64,000 nucleotides of DNA from CABQCM01 sp965145485 (GCA_965145485.1 CBCTCU010000002.1:1-64000), one strand, 5' to 3'; counted from the first letter of the stretch, positions 52,564 through 62,417 are shown. Notes: generated by a model from the sequence alone, not told the origin. Translations and numbers: made by a program.

Positions 52564-52873
52564 TGTTTGTCATGGAAAGCTGGAATGCAACATCTTCCGC
52601 GGTCAATACTGGCCTTGTCTACCTATTCATCCCGTGCTTTTCCAAGATACGGCCACTATAACGTCCGGGCCAGTTTCCCCTTCGGGTGGGGAGCACGGCA
52701 AAATCATTGGGTAACAATCCAGAATAACCTGGAGCGGGGCACGCGATTCGTGCAATCGGTTTGTGCGACCTGAGGCCGACGCAATGGGTGTGCGGAACCA
52801 ATGCGAGAGGCAACCCGCTCAATAGGAAACGGCGTGAAAACGGTCTTTTTTATGCCAGGCGGCGAACTTTGTA
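52564..52873. other. Intergenic stretch between convergent genes
   Basis: About 310 bases between the dockerin gene terminator and the end of the superoxide dismutase gene. I see no supported gene or clear minus-strand terminator in it. Confidence 0.45.
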
Positions 52874-53500
52874 TTATCCATTGTGTTGGGCTGCGCGGTA
52901 GCGGTTTTCCACCGTCGCCCAGTCGATAAGCTGGAACCAGTTTTCAAAATAATCCGCCCGGCGGTTTTCGTATTGCAGGTAATAGGCGTGTTCCCAGCAA
53001 TCAATGCACAGCAGGGGGGTTAAGCCCAGCCCCAGTACATTATTTTGGTTTGGGGTAGAACAAACTCTTAGCTTTCCTCTGCCGTCGCATGCCAGCCAGG
53101 CCCATCCCGATCCAAGGCGTTTGACGGTGACGTTGCCCAAAACGGCCTGAAAGTTTTCCAACGATCCAAACTGCGTAGCGATGCATTCGTATATCCCTGG
53201 GGAAAACCGGCGGTCCGGGTCGGGCGTCATGCCGTCGAAATAAAAGGCGTGATTCCACACGCCGCCCGCGTTGTTATGTACATCCTCCCGAATGGCCTCA
53301 GGCAGGCACTGGCATTGGGTAATTAACTGGGTGAGGTCCATATCGCAGTCGTATGGCTCCAACAGCTGGTTGAGCCGATCCACATACCCCTTCATGTGCT
53401 TGGTATAGTGCAGATGAATCAGTCGGCGGTTGAGCTGCGGTTCCAGCGCCGATTCCTCGTAGGGGAGCGGGGGGAGGGGAAAAGGGGCGGATAGATTCAT
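52874..53500 (-). CDS. Iron/manganese superoxide dismutase
   Basis: A 208-residue Fe/Mn dismutase. Metal ligands fit the family: His in LIHLHYTKHMKGYV, His in NNAGGVWNHAFYF, and Asp plus His in CIDCWEHAYYLQYENRRADY. Four residues normally D-V-W-E-H read D-C-W-E-H here. The ATG at 53500 has GGAGG 8 bases upstream. Its presence in a presumed anaerobe fits protection of oxygen-labile enzymes such as the glycyl radical enzyme and PurF encoded nearby. Fe versus Mn preference cannot be decided by eye. Confidence 0.92.
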   Translation of the reverse strand: MNLSAPFPLPPLPYEESALEPQLNRRLIHLHYTKHMKGYVDRLNQLLEPYDCDMDLTQLITQCQCLPEAIREDVHNNAGGVWNHAFYFDGMTPDPDRRFSPGIYECIATQFGSLENFQAVLGNVTVKRLGSGWAWLACDGRGKLRVCSTPNQNNVLGLGLTPLLCIDCWEHAYYLQYENRRADYFENWFQLIDWATVENRYRAAQHNG

Positions 53501-53640
53501 AGACACGTCCTCCTTTCATTCGATTCTCCTATAGAATATGCGGCGAGAGGCCAAAAGGTGCGTCATCGTCGTGTGCGCGCAAACGGCCGAATCACCGATG
53601 GGGACGGATCGAATAGAATGGAGAAAGGGGGGTGCATGGC

Positions 53641-54369
53641 TTGCGAAAAGGACTTGGGCGAACATCGTATCAAAAAAGGAAGCTTGCCGGCCTCCTGGCC
53701 ATTCTGCTTGGGCTTCTCTTAATCGTCACCACCGTAGAGCGTGGCCTGCGTCCCACGATTAAAAGCATCGCGGAGGACAAAGCCCGTTCGGTCGCCACCC
53801 GGATCGTCAATCAGGCGGTTGCCGATCAGCTCACGGCGATGAATCTGGATTATGAGGATATGGTGGAGCTCGATCAGGACGACCAGGGAAACATATCGGC
53901 CGTTCGCACAAAAATGGCGGCGGTCAATCGCTTTCAGGCCGAGATCAGCCTTGCGGTGCAGACAGCGATCGATACTTATCAGGTCGAAAAAATCAGCATC
54001 CCCTTCGGTACCCTGACCGGGTCGGAGCTGCTCGACGGGAGAGGACCGTCTATCCCCCTGACTGTTACGATGACCGGAAGTATGACGGCTACCATTGCCA
54101 GCGGCTTTGAGAGCGCCGGCATCAACCAAACGCGGCATCGGATCACCCTTACTATTTCGACCGATGTGCGCGCGGTGGTTCCCTGGTATGGGATGACGAC
54201 GCAGGTTGTCAACGATTACATTGTGGCGGAAACCATTCTGGTTGGCAATGTGCCCGATGCCTATACGCATGTGATTAGCGGCGACGGCTCGGTAGCCGAA
54301 GACATATTTTTGTATGGGGAAAACGGGACGAATGCCGGCACGCCGTCGGCGCAACAGGTCGAAGAGTGA
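53641..54369 (+). CDS. yunB: Sporulation protein YunB
   Basis: A 242-residue membrane-anchored protein with one N-terminal helix (about 15-35, LAGLLAILLGLLLIVTTVE). The rest matches YunB: LRPTIKSIAEDKARSVATRIVNQAV, ISIPFGTLTGSELLDGRGPSIPL and a C-terminal region with HRITLTISTDVRAVVPW. In Bacillus yunB is expressed in the mother cell and affects spore formation. TTG 53641 has the AAAGGGGGG site 8 bases upstream; GTG 53632 overlaps that site. Another indicator of a spore former. Confidence 0.88.
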   Translation: MRKGLGRTSYQKRKLAGLLAILLGLLLIVTTVERGLRPTIKSIAEDKARSVATRIVNQAVADQLTAMNLDYEDMVELDQDDQGNISAVRTKMAAVNRFQAEISLAVQTAIDTYQVEKISIPFGTLTGSELLDGRGPSIPLTVTMTGSMTATIASGFESAGINQTRHRITLTISTDVRAVVPWYGMTTQVVNDYIVAETILVGNVPDAYTHVISGDGSVAEDIFLYGENGTNAGTPSAQQVEE

Positions 54370-54417
54370 GCCGCCTGAGACCTAAATACTGGGAAGACGA
54401 GAGGATAGGATTAACCG

Positions 54418-54446
54418 TTGTTTTTTTTTTAAAACTATGCTATAAT
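54418..54446 (+). promoter_or_regulatory. degV promoter
   Basis: TTGTTT (54418-54423), a 17-base spacer with a long T run, and TATAAT (54441-54446) with an upstream TG (extended -10). Confidence 0.7.
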
Positions 54447-54510
54447 ACTACCCAAATCGGGTTTTGGATGGCGTTTTCTTGATCCTGTCAAAAAGGAAAG
54501 GAGCAAAAGG

Positions 54511-55374
54511 ATGTCCAAAGAGATTGTGATTACGACCGACAGCACGGTCGATCTGTCCGACGAATTGATAGCGCGCTTCGGCATTGAGGTCTTGCCCTTG
54601 TACGTCGAAATGGATGGAAAAACCTATCGCGACGGGATTGACGTTCAGCCGCAGGCGCTATATGATTATTATTCCCGCACGGGCAAGCTCGCGCGATCCA
54701 GCGCCGCCAATGTGGAGGACTATACCGCCCTTTTTGCCCGGCTGACCGGGCAGGGCAAAGCGGTGGTGCACATCAATATCAGCAGCGAGATGTCCAGTAG
54801 CCATCAAAACGCACGCATTGCTGCCGAGCAGTTTGAGGATGTTTATGTGGTCGATTCGCGTAACCTCTCGACCGGGATTGGCCTGGTTGTGGTTCACGCT
54901 GCACAGATGGCCGAGCAGGGTATGCCGGCCGGGGAGGTGGCCCGCCGTGCGGCTGAGCTTACCTCCAGGGTGGACGCTTCCTTTGTCATCGACGCGATTG
55001 AATATTTGCGGGCGGGGGGCCGATGCTCCGCGGTGGCTGCGTTTGGGGCGAATCTGCTCAAGCTCAAGCCCTCCATTCAGGTGCTCGACGGGGTGATGGG
55101 GGTATCCAAAAAATACCGCGGGCCTTTGAGCGTTTGCCAGCAGCGATATATTGAGGACAAGCTGTGCGATCTTGAGGACATTGATCCGACCTGGGTTTTT
55201 GTCACCCATTCGGGAATGCCTCAGGAAATGGAGGACGCGGCTGTCCGGATGGTTAAGCAGACCGGCTATTTCCAGCAAGTGCACGTGACCCGGGCTGGAT
55301 GCGTGATCTCAGCGCACTGCGGGCCCCAGACGATGGGCGTGCTGTTTGTTCGCAAAACGCCGCTCAAAAAATAG
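54511..55374 (+). CDS. DegV-family fatty-acid-binding protein
   Basis: A 287-residue DegV protein. VITTDSTVDLSDELIARFGIEVLPLYV at the N-terminus, TGKLARSSAANVEDY (the Thr/Ser lipid-head loop), INISSEMSSSHQNA and the late GPQTMGVLFV are standard. Family members bind fatty acids, and some act as FakB subunits delivering exogenous fatty acid to the kinase FakA; no fakA is in the window. AAAGGAAAGGAG precedes the ATG. The dockerin gene follows 80 bases later. Confidence 0.94.
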   Translation: MSKEIVITTDSTVDLSDELIARFGIEVLPLYVEMDGKTYRDGIDVQPQALYDYYSRTGKLARSSAANVEDYTALFARLTGQGKAVVHINISSEMSSSHQNARIAAEQFEDVYVVDSRNLSTGIGLVVVHAAQMAEQGMPAGEVARRAAELTSRVDASFVIDAIEYLRAGGRCSAVAAFGANLLKLKPSIQVLDGVMGVSKKYRGPLSVCQQRYIEDKLCDLEDIDPTWVFVTHSGMPQEMEDAAVRMVKQTGYFQQVHVTRAGCVISAHCGPQTMGVLFVRKTPLKK

Positions 55375-55454
55375 CGCGGCGCTATGGCGGCTTGTCTAAC
55401 GCTAGTGTCGGCTTTTTGCCGATTCGATATCTTAGGATTCCAGGAGGATGTAAG

Positions 55455-56231
55455 TTGAAACAACGGATACTATCGATCGTCATGTGTTTTGCGCTTGTGC
55501 TCGCGCTGCCCTTTGTTGCGGGTGCGGAGGAAGCCATGGCGACAGACCCGACCGTCCAGATAGTCAGTGTGCTGGGCGGCGAGGATGAGGTCAAGGTTAT
55601 TTTCTTATTCAACAACCCGCAGGAAGGGCAGAAAGTGACTGTGCTCTGCGAGCGGGAGGGCAGCGATCCCCAGACGGGGGAGGGGCTGCTCTACGTCGGG
55701 GAATGGGACAATATTGTTCAGGGGATTAACGTCTTCACTTTCCCCGTGGACTCCACCGGGGCGGAAGGCAGCTACCGGGTCACCCTGGGCGGAAGCAATG
55801 TTGCCAATCCCTCGTCCTTTGCGTTTACCTTTGGGGCCGCTGCCGAGCAGGGGGGGATCGCCATTGGGCTGAATATCACCTGTGGGCAGCTTCTTGAGCA
55901 GATGGGCTTTACAACAGACGACGGCATGGCGGTCATTCGTGTGGATGACCAGCCCCTTGGCGTGGAGGATATCGTCCCCTCCGGTGCCATACTGACCATC
56001 CAAATTGATTCGGTGGAAATTACCTCGCTGCTTTATGTTGCCGGCGATATCAATCTGGATGGGGTGATCAATGCTGGCGATGCGTTGCTGGTGTTGCAGC
56101 ACTCGGTGCAGCTGGTCACGTTGGACCATATCCCATCTTATGCTGCCGATGTCAACTTTGATGGTAATATCAGCGCGTCGGATGCGCTGCTGGTGCTACA
56201 GTACAGCGTGGGACTTGTGGACGGATTTTAA
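55455..56231 (+). CDS. Small secreted protein with C-terminal dockerin
   Basis: A 258-residue exported protein. A signal peptide (about 1-24, ending V-A-G-A) leads into a beta-sandwich-like region (about 30-130, VQIVSVLGGEDEVKVIFLF... and GSYRVTLGG) and a short segment (about 138-190) resembling small SLBB- or ubiquitin-like domains. The dockerin spans about 196-258 with loops DINLDGVINAGD and DVNFDGNISASD and helices LQHSVQL and LQYSVGL. The start is TTG 55455 behind AGGAGG. It may be read with degV or from an unseen promoter. Function unknown. Confidence 0.85.
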   Translation: MKQRILSIVMCFALVLALPFVAGAEEAMATDPTVQIVSVLGGEDEVKVIFLFNNPQEGQKVTVLCEREGSDPQTGEGLLYVGEWDNIVQGINVFTFPVDSTGAEGSYRVTLGGSNVANPSSFAFTFGAAAEQGGIAIGLNITCGQLLEQMGFTTDDGMAVIRVDDQPLGVEDIVPSGAILTIQIDSVEITSLLYVAGDINLDGVINAGDALLVLQHSVQLVTLDHIPSYAADVNFDGNISASDALLVLQYSVGLVDGF

Positions 56232-56377
56232 AGATTTAAAGACGGGATTTCTTCGCGATAAGCAATGCAAGGCTTGTAAGAGATAAAGAGGAATGAAACG
56301 GATTCGGTTGCTCGCATCATCACCATTGGTAACCGGGCGACCGGGATTGTAAATATCGTTTGCATTTGCATCAAGTC
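56232..56377. other. Spacer after the dockerin gene
   Basis: No gene seen. It leads to a pair of hairpins at 56378-56455 that separate the plus-strand dockerin gene from the minus-strand PRPP synthetase gene. Confidence 0.4.
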
Positions 56378-56410
56378 AAGACCACCTGTGGCAACGGGTG
56401 GTCTTTTTGT
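56378..56410 (+). terminator. Terminator of the small dockerin gene
   Basis: AAGACCACC and GGTGGTCTT pair around TGTGGCAACG, followed by TTTG, about 150 bases after the stop codon. Confidence 0.75.
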
Positions 56411-56418
56411 ATGAAGAA

Positions 56419-56455
56419 AACACGCCGGCATGCGTCGAACGCATGCCGGTGTTGC
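56419..56455 (-). terminator. Minus-strand terminator facing the PRPP synthetase gene
   Basis: Read on the minus strand, AACACCGGCATGCG and CGCATGCCGGCGTG pair around TTCGA and run into TTTTC. It lies about 350 bases beyond the PRPP synthetase stop; the stretch 56456-56807 contains no supported gene, only small hairpins (for example CCCAGCC/GGCTGGG near 56724). Confidence 0.65.
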
Positions 56456-56807
56456 CCAACGGAATCTACGGATACTTTTCTTCCCCGTGCGGTGAGTAAA
56501 TGAGCCGTTGAGGTTAGATAGTACAACCCAAACCCCCGGCGAGGCGGGGGGAGTGCTCCATCGTATCGGTCCGTTGCCGGGGATGAGGGGCAATGTCTAC
56601 CGCTGACTATCCCCTGCACTAGTCTCTGATACAAGCTTTATATTGGCGGCACAAACCGCTTTCGGTCGCCCTGGCTTGCAGCGCAATTTACTGGATGCCG
56701 GATATGAAAGCGTTTTCCTTGTCCCAGCCGGAATGGGCTGGGGTACCCGCTCAAGGCGCCCGTACCAATGCTGCGCCTCGCAGGGCATACCCCAACCAGC
56801 TTCGTCT

Positions 56808-57953
56808 TTATCGATATTTCTCCAGCAGGTTTTGAATCTTTTGATGCGGGTCGATAATCACGCTGACCGAAACATCGTGGTTGAGCGCCGCGATGAAATA
56901 GGCGATGTATTTGGAAACATCCACCTCAAAAAACCACTCGCGGCTTTTGAGCGCCTCCGTCCGATAGGTCAGGTTGGTGCCAAGAACGCCGGAAATGATC
57001 CCATTCTCGTACGCCTTGTCGAATTGCTCCAATCCGTTGGTAAAGATGGGATAGGTGGCGTAAGCGAAAATCCGGCGGGCCTCCCGCTTTTTGAGCTCAT
57101 AGGCAATGTCCATGACCGAGTCGCCGGAGGAGATGATGTCGTCGGCGATAAAAACGTCCTTCCCCTCGACCGAGTTACCCAGATATTCGTGCGCGACGAT
57201 GGGATTGCGGCCGTTGACAATCGTGGAATAGTCCCGCCGCTTGTAAAACATGCCCAGGTCGACGCCCAGAACCGAGGCGTAATAAATGTTGCGGTTCATC
57301 GCGCCCTCGTCCGGGCTGACGATCATCAGGTGGTCGTGATCGGGGATGAGGTCGGGGACCTTGCGGAACAGGGTCTTGAGAACCTGGTAATATGGAATGA
57401 CGTTATCAAAGCCATACAGTGGGATCGCGTTATTGACTCGAGGGTCGTGCGCGTCGAAGGTGATGATGTTGGAAACGCCCATGTTAATCAGCTCCTGCAG
57501 CGCCACCGCGCAGTCGAGCGACTCGCGGTAATTGCGCCGGTGCTGACGGCCGCCGTAAAGGATCGGCATGATGACATTGACACGATGCGCCTTCCCGCTG
57601 GCAGCCTGGATGATGCGCTTGAGGTCCTGGTAATGGTCGTCGGGCGACATGGCGTTTTCGCGGCCGAACATCTGGTAGGTGCAGCTGTAATTGCCCACGT
57701 CGACGAGGATGAACAGGTCGTCGCCCCGGATGCTCTCCCGAATCAGCCCCTTCCCATCGCCGGAGGAAAAACGGGGGCACTGGGATTCCACCAAAAAGGT
57801 ATCGGTCGGCGTATCGCTTTGCGCCGCCCATTGGGTGAGGTAATAATCAATTTTCTTCCCCATTTCCGCCGCGCTTTGCAGCGCGATGATCCGCAGGGGG
57901 GCAACCCGTTTCTCTTCGTTGAAAATAATCTCTCCCGCGTTTTGTTTTGTCAT
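56808..57953 (-). CDS. Ribose-phosphate diphosphokinase, atypical long form
   Basis: A 381-residue PRPP synthetase-like protein, longer than the usual 310-320. ITFDAHDPRVNNAIPLYGFDN matches the family's Mg/ATP region, and IVSPDEGAMNR resembles the flexible loop. The PRPP-binding loop reads VFIADDIISSGDSVMD, whereas standard enzymes have DDMIDTGGT. The N-terminal 70 residues and an insertion around 100-125 differ from ordinary Prs. It probably still makes PRPP, the substrate of PurF here, though a second prs may exist elsewhere. AAGGGGA precedes the ATG. Confidence 0.82.
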   Translation of the reverse strand: MTKQNAGEIIFNEEKRVAPLRIIALQSAAEMGKKIDYYLTQWAAQSDTPTDTFLVESQCPRFSSGDGKGLIRESIRGDDLFILVDVGNYSCTYQMFGRENAMSPDDHYQDLKRIIQAASGKAHRVNVIMPILYGGRQHRRNYRESLDCAVALQELINMGVSNIITFDAHDPRVNNAIPLYGFDNVIPYYQVLKTLFRKVPDLIPDHDHLMIVSPDEGAMNRNIYYASVLGVDLGMFYKRRDYSTIVNGRNPIVAHEYLGNSVEGKDVFIADDIISSGDSVMDIAYELKKREARRIFAYATYPIFTNGLEQFDKAYENGIISGVLGTNLTYRTEALKSREWFFEVDVSKYIAYFIAALNHDVSVSVIIDPHQKIQNLLEKYR

Positions 57954-58142
57954 CTCAACTTCCCCTTTTTCACTGTTTGTCTGTTGCTATATCCAATCCG
58001 GTGCGTACGGTGACGCCGGTATCCGCCCAATGGGAGGCCCCGTCTTACCTTGGGGCGCTAACCGGATGCCCGATCGTGGCCGCGACACTCCATTGTGCTG
58101 GTAGTAGCGTGGCCGCACCGCCGCGCACCGGAACCGACCCAA

Positions 58143-61100
58143 TTAAAATAGGCTCATCTGCATGCTTTTTGGTATGTTGTCGAGCGCGCCCATGCCGGCT
58201 AGGGCCTCAATGACCGTTTTGGAAACCCCGGCGCGGGACTGCAGATCGTCCCACGAGAGGATTTCGCCACCTTTGGCCGCTTCCTCCATCGCGCGCGCCG
58301 CCGTTTCGCCTATTCCGTCCAGGGAGGAGAAGGGAATGCGGATTTTCCCATCCTCCACGGTATACTGCGTTGCTCTGGAGCGGGTCAAGTCGACCGGCAG
58401 CAGCTCTATCCCACGCGCGAGCATTTCGTTGAGGATCAGCAGGTTGGTCAGCTTCTTTTCCTCCTTGGCGCTGGCCTCCTTGCCCTTGTCGTTGATCTCT
58501 TTGATGCGCGAACGCACGGCCGACAGGCCGGCCAGGGCCGACTCGACGTCCACATCCTCGCCGCGTGCCGAGAAATAGGCCGCGTAGTACTCCACCGGCC
58601 GGTAGACCTTGTACCACCCCAGCCGCAGCGCCGAGATCATGTAGGCGGCCGCGTGGGCTTTTGGGAACATATACTTGATCTTCATGCACGAGTCAATGTA
58701 CCATTGCGGCACGTCGTGGTCGCGCATGGCCTGAATGTGCTCGGGAGTGAGCAGGGTGGTGGCGTTTCCCTTGCGGACGATCTCCATGATTTTGAAGGCC
58801 ATCTTGGGCTCCAGCCCCTTATGGAGCAGATAGACCATGATGTTGTCGCGGGTCCCGATGACCTCGGAGATGGTGCAGGTCTTGTTTTTAATCAGCTCCT
58901 GCGCGTTGCCCAGCCAGACGTCGGTGCCGTGCGAAAGGCCGGAAATCTGCAGCAGGTCGGCAAAGGTTTTGGGCTGGGAATCCACCAGCATCTGCCGTAC
59001 GAAATTGGTGCCCAGCTCGGGCAGCGAGAAGGTGCCTGTTTCGCTGAAAATCTCTTCTTTGGTCACGCCCAACGCCTCGGGGGAGTGGAACAGGCTCATG
59101 ACCTTTTCATCGCTCATCGATACCTGCATGACCGGGATTCCGGTGAGATCCTCCAGATATTTGTAAATGGTCGGAACATCGTGCCCGAGAATGTCCAGCT
59201 TCAAAATGGTGTCGTGGATGGAATGAAAGTCAAAGTGGGTGGTGATGGTGTCCGAGTTGACGTCGTCGGCCGGATGCTGCACCGGACAAAAGTCGGTGAC
59301 TTCCATATCCTGCGGTACGACGACCATACCGCCCGGGTGCTGGCTGGTAGTGCGTTTGACCCCCGTGCAGCCCAACGTCAGGCGGTCGCGTTCGGCCCGG
59401 TTGAGCACCAGGCCCTTTTCCTCCTCGTACTTGCGCACGAAGCCGAACGCGGTCTTGGAGGCGACCGTCGAAATGGTGCCGGCCTTGAAAACGTTCTGGG
59501 TGCCGAATAGCTGCTCGGTAAACTTGTGGGCCGACGACTGGTATTCGCCGGAGAAGTTAAGGTCAATGTCGGGCACCTTGTCCCCGTCAAAGCCGAGGAA
59601 GGTTTCAAAGGGGATGTCGTGGCCGTCCCGGTTCATATCGGCGCCGCAGCGCGGGCAGTTTTTGGGCGGCAGGTCAAAGCCCGACCCTACGCTGCCATCC
59701 TCGATGAATTCACTGTGCTGGCACTGTGGACAGACGTAATGAGGCGGCAGGGGATTGACCTCCGAGATGCCGGCCATGGTAGCGACGAAAGAGGAACCGA
59801 CCGAACCACGCGAGCCGACCAGATAGCCGTGCGCCTCGGAGTCCTTGACCAGCTTCTGAGCCGTTACATACATGACCGAAAAGCCGTTTTTGATGATCGA
59901 TCCCAATTCCTTATCCAGCCGTTTTTCCACCAGCTCGGGCAGCGGGTCGCCATAGATGCGCTTGGCGGCCGAAATGGAGTCCTCCTGCAGCGATTCGTCC
60001 GACCCGGCGATGGACGGGGGGAAGTTGCCGGGAGGAACAGGCTGCAGGTCGTCGATGGAATCGCTGATCTTGCGGGGATTGTCCACCACCACGGCATGGG
60101 CGGTTTCCGGATCGAGATAATCGAATTCAGCGAGCATTTCGTCGGTGGTGCGAAAGTAAAGCGGCGCCTGCTCGTCGGCATCCTTGAAGCCCTGCCCGGA
60201 CATGAGGACGCGGCGAAAGACCTCGTCCTCCTTGTTGAGAAAATGGACGTCCCCCGTGGCGACTACCGGCTTGCCCAGCCTTTCCCCGATTCGAAGGACG
60301 GTCTTGTTGTATTCCTCCAGTTCGGCGCGGGAGGACACCTGCTGGCTGCGCAGCATAAATTCGTTGTTGCCGATCGGCTGAATCTCGAGATAGTCGTAAT
60401 ATTCGGCAATATCGCAAAGCTCGTCGAACGGCCGGCCGGCCACGATTGCCCGGAACAGCTCGCCTGCCTCGCAGGCGCTGCCGAACAAAAGCCCCTCGCG
60501 GTGCCGGTTCATCTCGCTTTTGGGGATCAGGGGATGACGGTAAAAATACTCCAGGTGGGATTTGGAGATGAGCTTGTACAGGTTTTTGAGCCCCGCCTGC
60601 GTCTGCACCAGGATGATGAAATGGTAGGAGGGCAGCTTTTTCGCATCGGTACCGGCAAGGGCGGAGTTAAGCTGGCCGGTTGTGGTACAGCCCCAGCGCC
60701 CCTCGGCCATATCGAGCAGCTTGACGAAAATCTGAGAAAGAATGTCGGCGTCCTCAAAGGCCCGGTGATGGTCAAATTTACCCAACCCCAGCGCTTTGGC
60801 CACCGTGTCCAGCTTGTGGTTTCTTGTCTCGGTCAACAGGCTGCGGCAGAGCACAAGAGTGTCGATGGACGGGTTGTCAAAGGGAATTTGATGCCGCTGA
60901 GCCGCCGCCTCAATAAATCCCATGTCAAACTTGGCGTTATGGGCGACCAGGATGCTGTCACCGCAAAAGTCGAGAAATTGTCTCACCGCTTCGTCCTCGA
61001 GCGGAGCGTCGGCCACCATGCGGTCGTCAATGCCGGTCAGCTCGGTGATATGTTCGGGGATGGGACGCTCCGGGTTGACAAAGGTTTTAAAAATTTCGGT

Positions 61101-62417
61101 CTTTTTACCGCCGGTAATGCGCACCGCGCCGATTTCTATCAGGCGCTCCTTGGCCGCGTTGATGCCGGTCGTCTCCACGTCAAAGACCACAAAGGTGCCG
61201 TCGAAGGGTTCGTCCCCGCCGGTGGTGGCGGTGACAACGTCGTTGACCATATAGGCCTCGACGCCATAGATGATCTTGATATCGCCGCCCTTTTTGCGGA
61301 TTTTGCCCTGCGCCTTGGCCGCATCGGGAAAAGCCTGCACCACACCGTGGTCGGTGATGGCAATGGCCGGATGACCGTATTGATAGGCCCGCATGACCAG
61401 ATCCCCGGCCGGGGTCATACCGTCCATGGCCGACATGTTGGTATGTAAATGAAGCTCGACTCGCTTTTGATCCGCCGTATCCTGCTTTTCCACCGCTTCG
61501 ACGGTCGAAAGGCTCGAGGGGCGCATGACGTAGTCGCGCAGGTAATCGTCATAATTGATCCGGCCGTAGACCAGTACTGCCGTGCCGTCTTCCACAGAGG
61601 CGACAAACTTTTTGTACTGGGCTGAAGCCTTGTCCAGCTTGATGGCCATCAGATAAGAGCCAGTCAGATCGGTGATGGCGAACGAGATGTTGCACGAAAG
61701 CTTGTCCCAGGTGTCGCGCAGGTTGAGGTTAAACACTTTCCCCCAAATCGTGGCGCTGCCCATTTCGGGTGTGAGCGTGCCGATGGGGATCGGCGGGGTT
61801 TTGAGCGGTTTGCCAAGAACGGCCTGGGCCGAGTCCATATAGATCGGCAGCCCGTCCTCCGGCGGGCCGGTGCGTTTCTTTTTCTCCGCCTTTTTGGGCG
61901 GAGCGGGGTCCACGGCCGTCGGGGGAGGCGGGGGAGCGTCCATCTCCCCCGAGACAATCCATTCGACCGCGCGCTCAGCCCCGAATCGGGTGCGGATGAG
62001 CTGCTCTAGCTCCTCGCCGCAGCCGCACGACTGGATAATGTCCAGCCCGCCCTTGTGAAGGGTAATGGCCACGGTGCGCTCGCTTAGCTCGATTTGCGCG
62101 CCGTCAAGAAAACCGTTGATGACCGGCTTTTCCCGCCGAATCTCCTGTAGCAGGTCGCTTAGGCACTCCCGGCAGAGGCATTCGGAGGGATGGCGAATGT
62201 TTATCTCCACTTTATTCAGCTTCAAAGCGCGGCGGATGGCGTCGCGGCAACGGTGGATTTCATCGCAGGGGACGAAATGGCCGCTGAAAATCGACAGCTC
62301 CGCCTCGCGCTGCTCATTGTAGGCGATTCCCTCCACCTGGGCGCCGGAAAAAGCCTCTGCAATACGCGGGTCATCGACCAGGCCGCACATACATTCTTGA
62401 AAGCTTGGGTAACTCAT
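58143..62417 (-). CDS. polC: DNA polymerase III alpha subunit, PolC type
   Basis: A 1424-residue gram-positive replicative polymerase. Order: N-terminal domain, Pro/Lys-rich linker (about 160-185), OB fold (about 220-310), PHP domain starting RVELHLHTNMSAMDG (about 319), inserted DEDDh proofreading exonuclease (FVVFDVETTGIN at about 409, HHRAFEDADIL), remaining PHP, a zinc finger (CPQCQHSEF...CPRCGAD) and the polymerase core with catalytic aspartates in PDIDLNFSGEYQ and GSRGSVGSSF. ATG 62417 gives a natural start, with GGATGGAG 13 bases upstream; a TTG ten codons earlier lacks a site. Downstream of ispG on the same strand, as in many Firmicutes. Confidence 0.97.
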   Translation of the reverse strand: MSYPSFQECMCGLVDDPRIAEAFSGAQVEGIAYNEQREAELSIFSGHFVPCDEIHRCRDAIRRALKLNKVEINIRHPSECLCRECLSDLLQEIRREKPVINGFLDGAQIELSERTVAITLHKGGLDIIQSCGCGEELEQLIRTRFGAERAVEWIVSGEMDAPPPPPTAVDPAPPKKAEKKKRTGPPEDGLPIYMDSAQAVLGKPLKTPPIPIGTLTPEMGSATIWGKVFNLNLRDTWDKLSCNISFAITDLTGSYLMAIKLDKASAQYKKFVASVEDGTAVLVYGRINYDDYLRDYVMRPSSLSTVEAVEKQDTADQKRVELHLHTNMSAMDGMTPAGDLVMRAYQYGHPAIAITDHGVVQAFPDAAKAQGKIRKKGGDIKIIYGVEAYMVNDVVTATTGGDEPFDGTFVVFDVETTGINAAKERLIEIGAVRITGGKKTEIFKTFVNPERPIPEHITELTGIDDRMVADAPLEDEAVRQFLDFCGDSILVAHNAKFDMGFIEAAAQRHQIPFDNPSIDTLVLCRSLLTETRNHKLDTVAKALGLGKFDHHRAFEDADILSQIFVKLLDMAEGRWGCTTTGQLNSALAGTDAKKLPSYHFIILVQTQAGLKNLYKLISKSHLEYFYRHPLIPKSEMNRHREGLLFGSACEAGELFRAIVAGRPFDELCDIAEYYDYLEIQPIGNNEFMLRSQQVSSRAELEEYNKTVLRIGERLGKPVVATGDVHFLNKEDEVFRRVLMSGQGFKDADEQAPLYFRTTDEMLAEFDYLDPETAHAVVVDNPRKISDSIDDLQPVPPGNFPPSIAGSDESLQEDSISAAKRIYGDPLPELVEKRLDKELGSIIKNGFSVMYVTAQKLVKDSEAHGYLVGSRGSVGSSFVATMAGISEVNPLPPHYVCPQCQHSEFIEDGSVGSGFDLPPKNCPRCGADMNRDGHDIPFETFLGFDGDKVPDIDLNFSGEYQSSAHKFTEQLFGTQNVFKAGTISTVASKTAFGFVRKYEEEKGLVLNRAERDRLTLGCTGVKRTTSQHPGGMVVVPQDMEVTDFCPVQHPADDVNSDTITTHFDFHSIHDTILKLDILGHDVPTIYKYLEDLTGIPVMQVSMSDEKVMSLFHSPEALGVTKEEIFSETGTFSLPELGTNFVRQMLVDSQPKTFADLLQISGLSHGTDVWLGNAQELIKNKTCTISEVIGTRDNIMVYLLHKGLEPKMAFKIMEIVRKGNATTLLTPEHIQAMRDHDVPQWYIDSCMKIKYMFPKAHAAAYMISALRLGWYKVYRPVEYYAAYFSARGEDVDVESALAGLSAVRSRIKEINDKGKEASAKEEKKLTNLLILNEMLARGIELLPVDLTRSRATQYTVEDGKIRIPFSSLDGIGETAARAMEEAAKGGEILSWDDLQSRAGVSKTVIEALAGMGALDNIPKSMQMSLF

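Noticed and set aside
59526..61448. 640-residue plus-strand open frame over polC
   Set aside because: Antisense shadow of polC codon bias; no start signals or recognisable domain.
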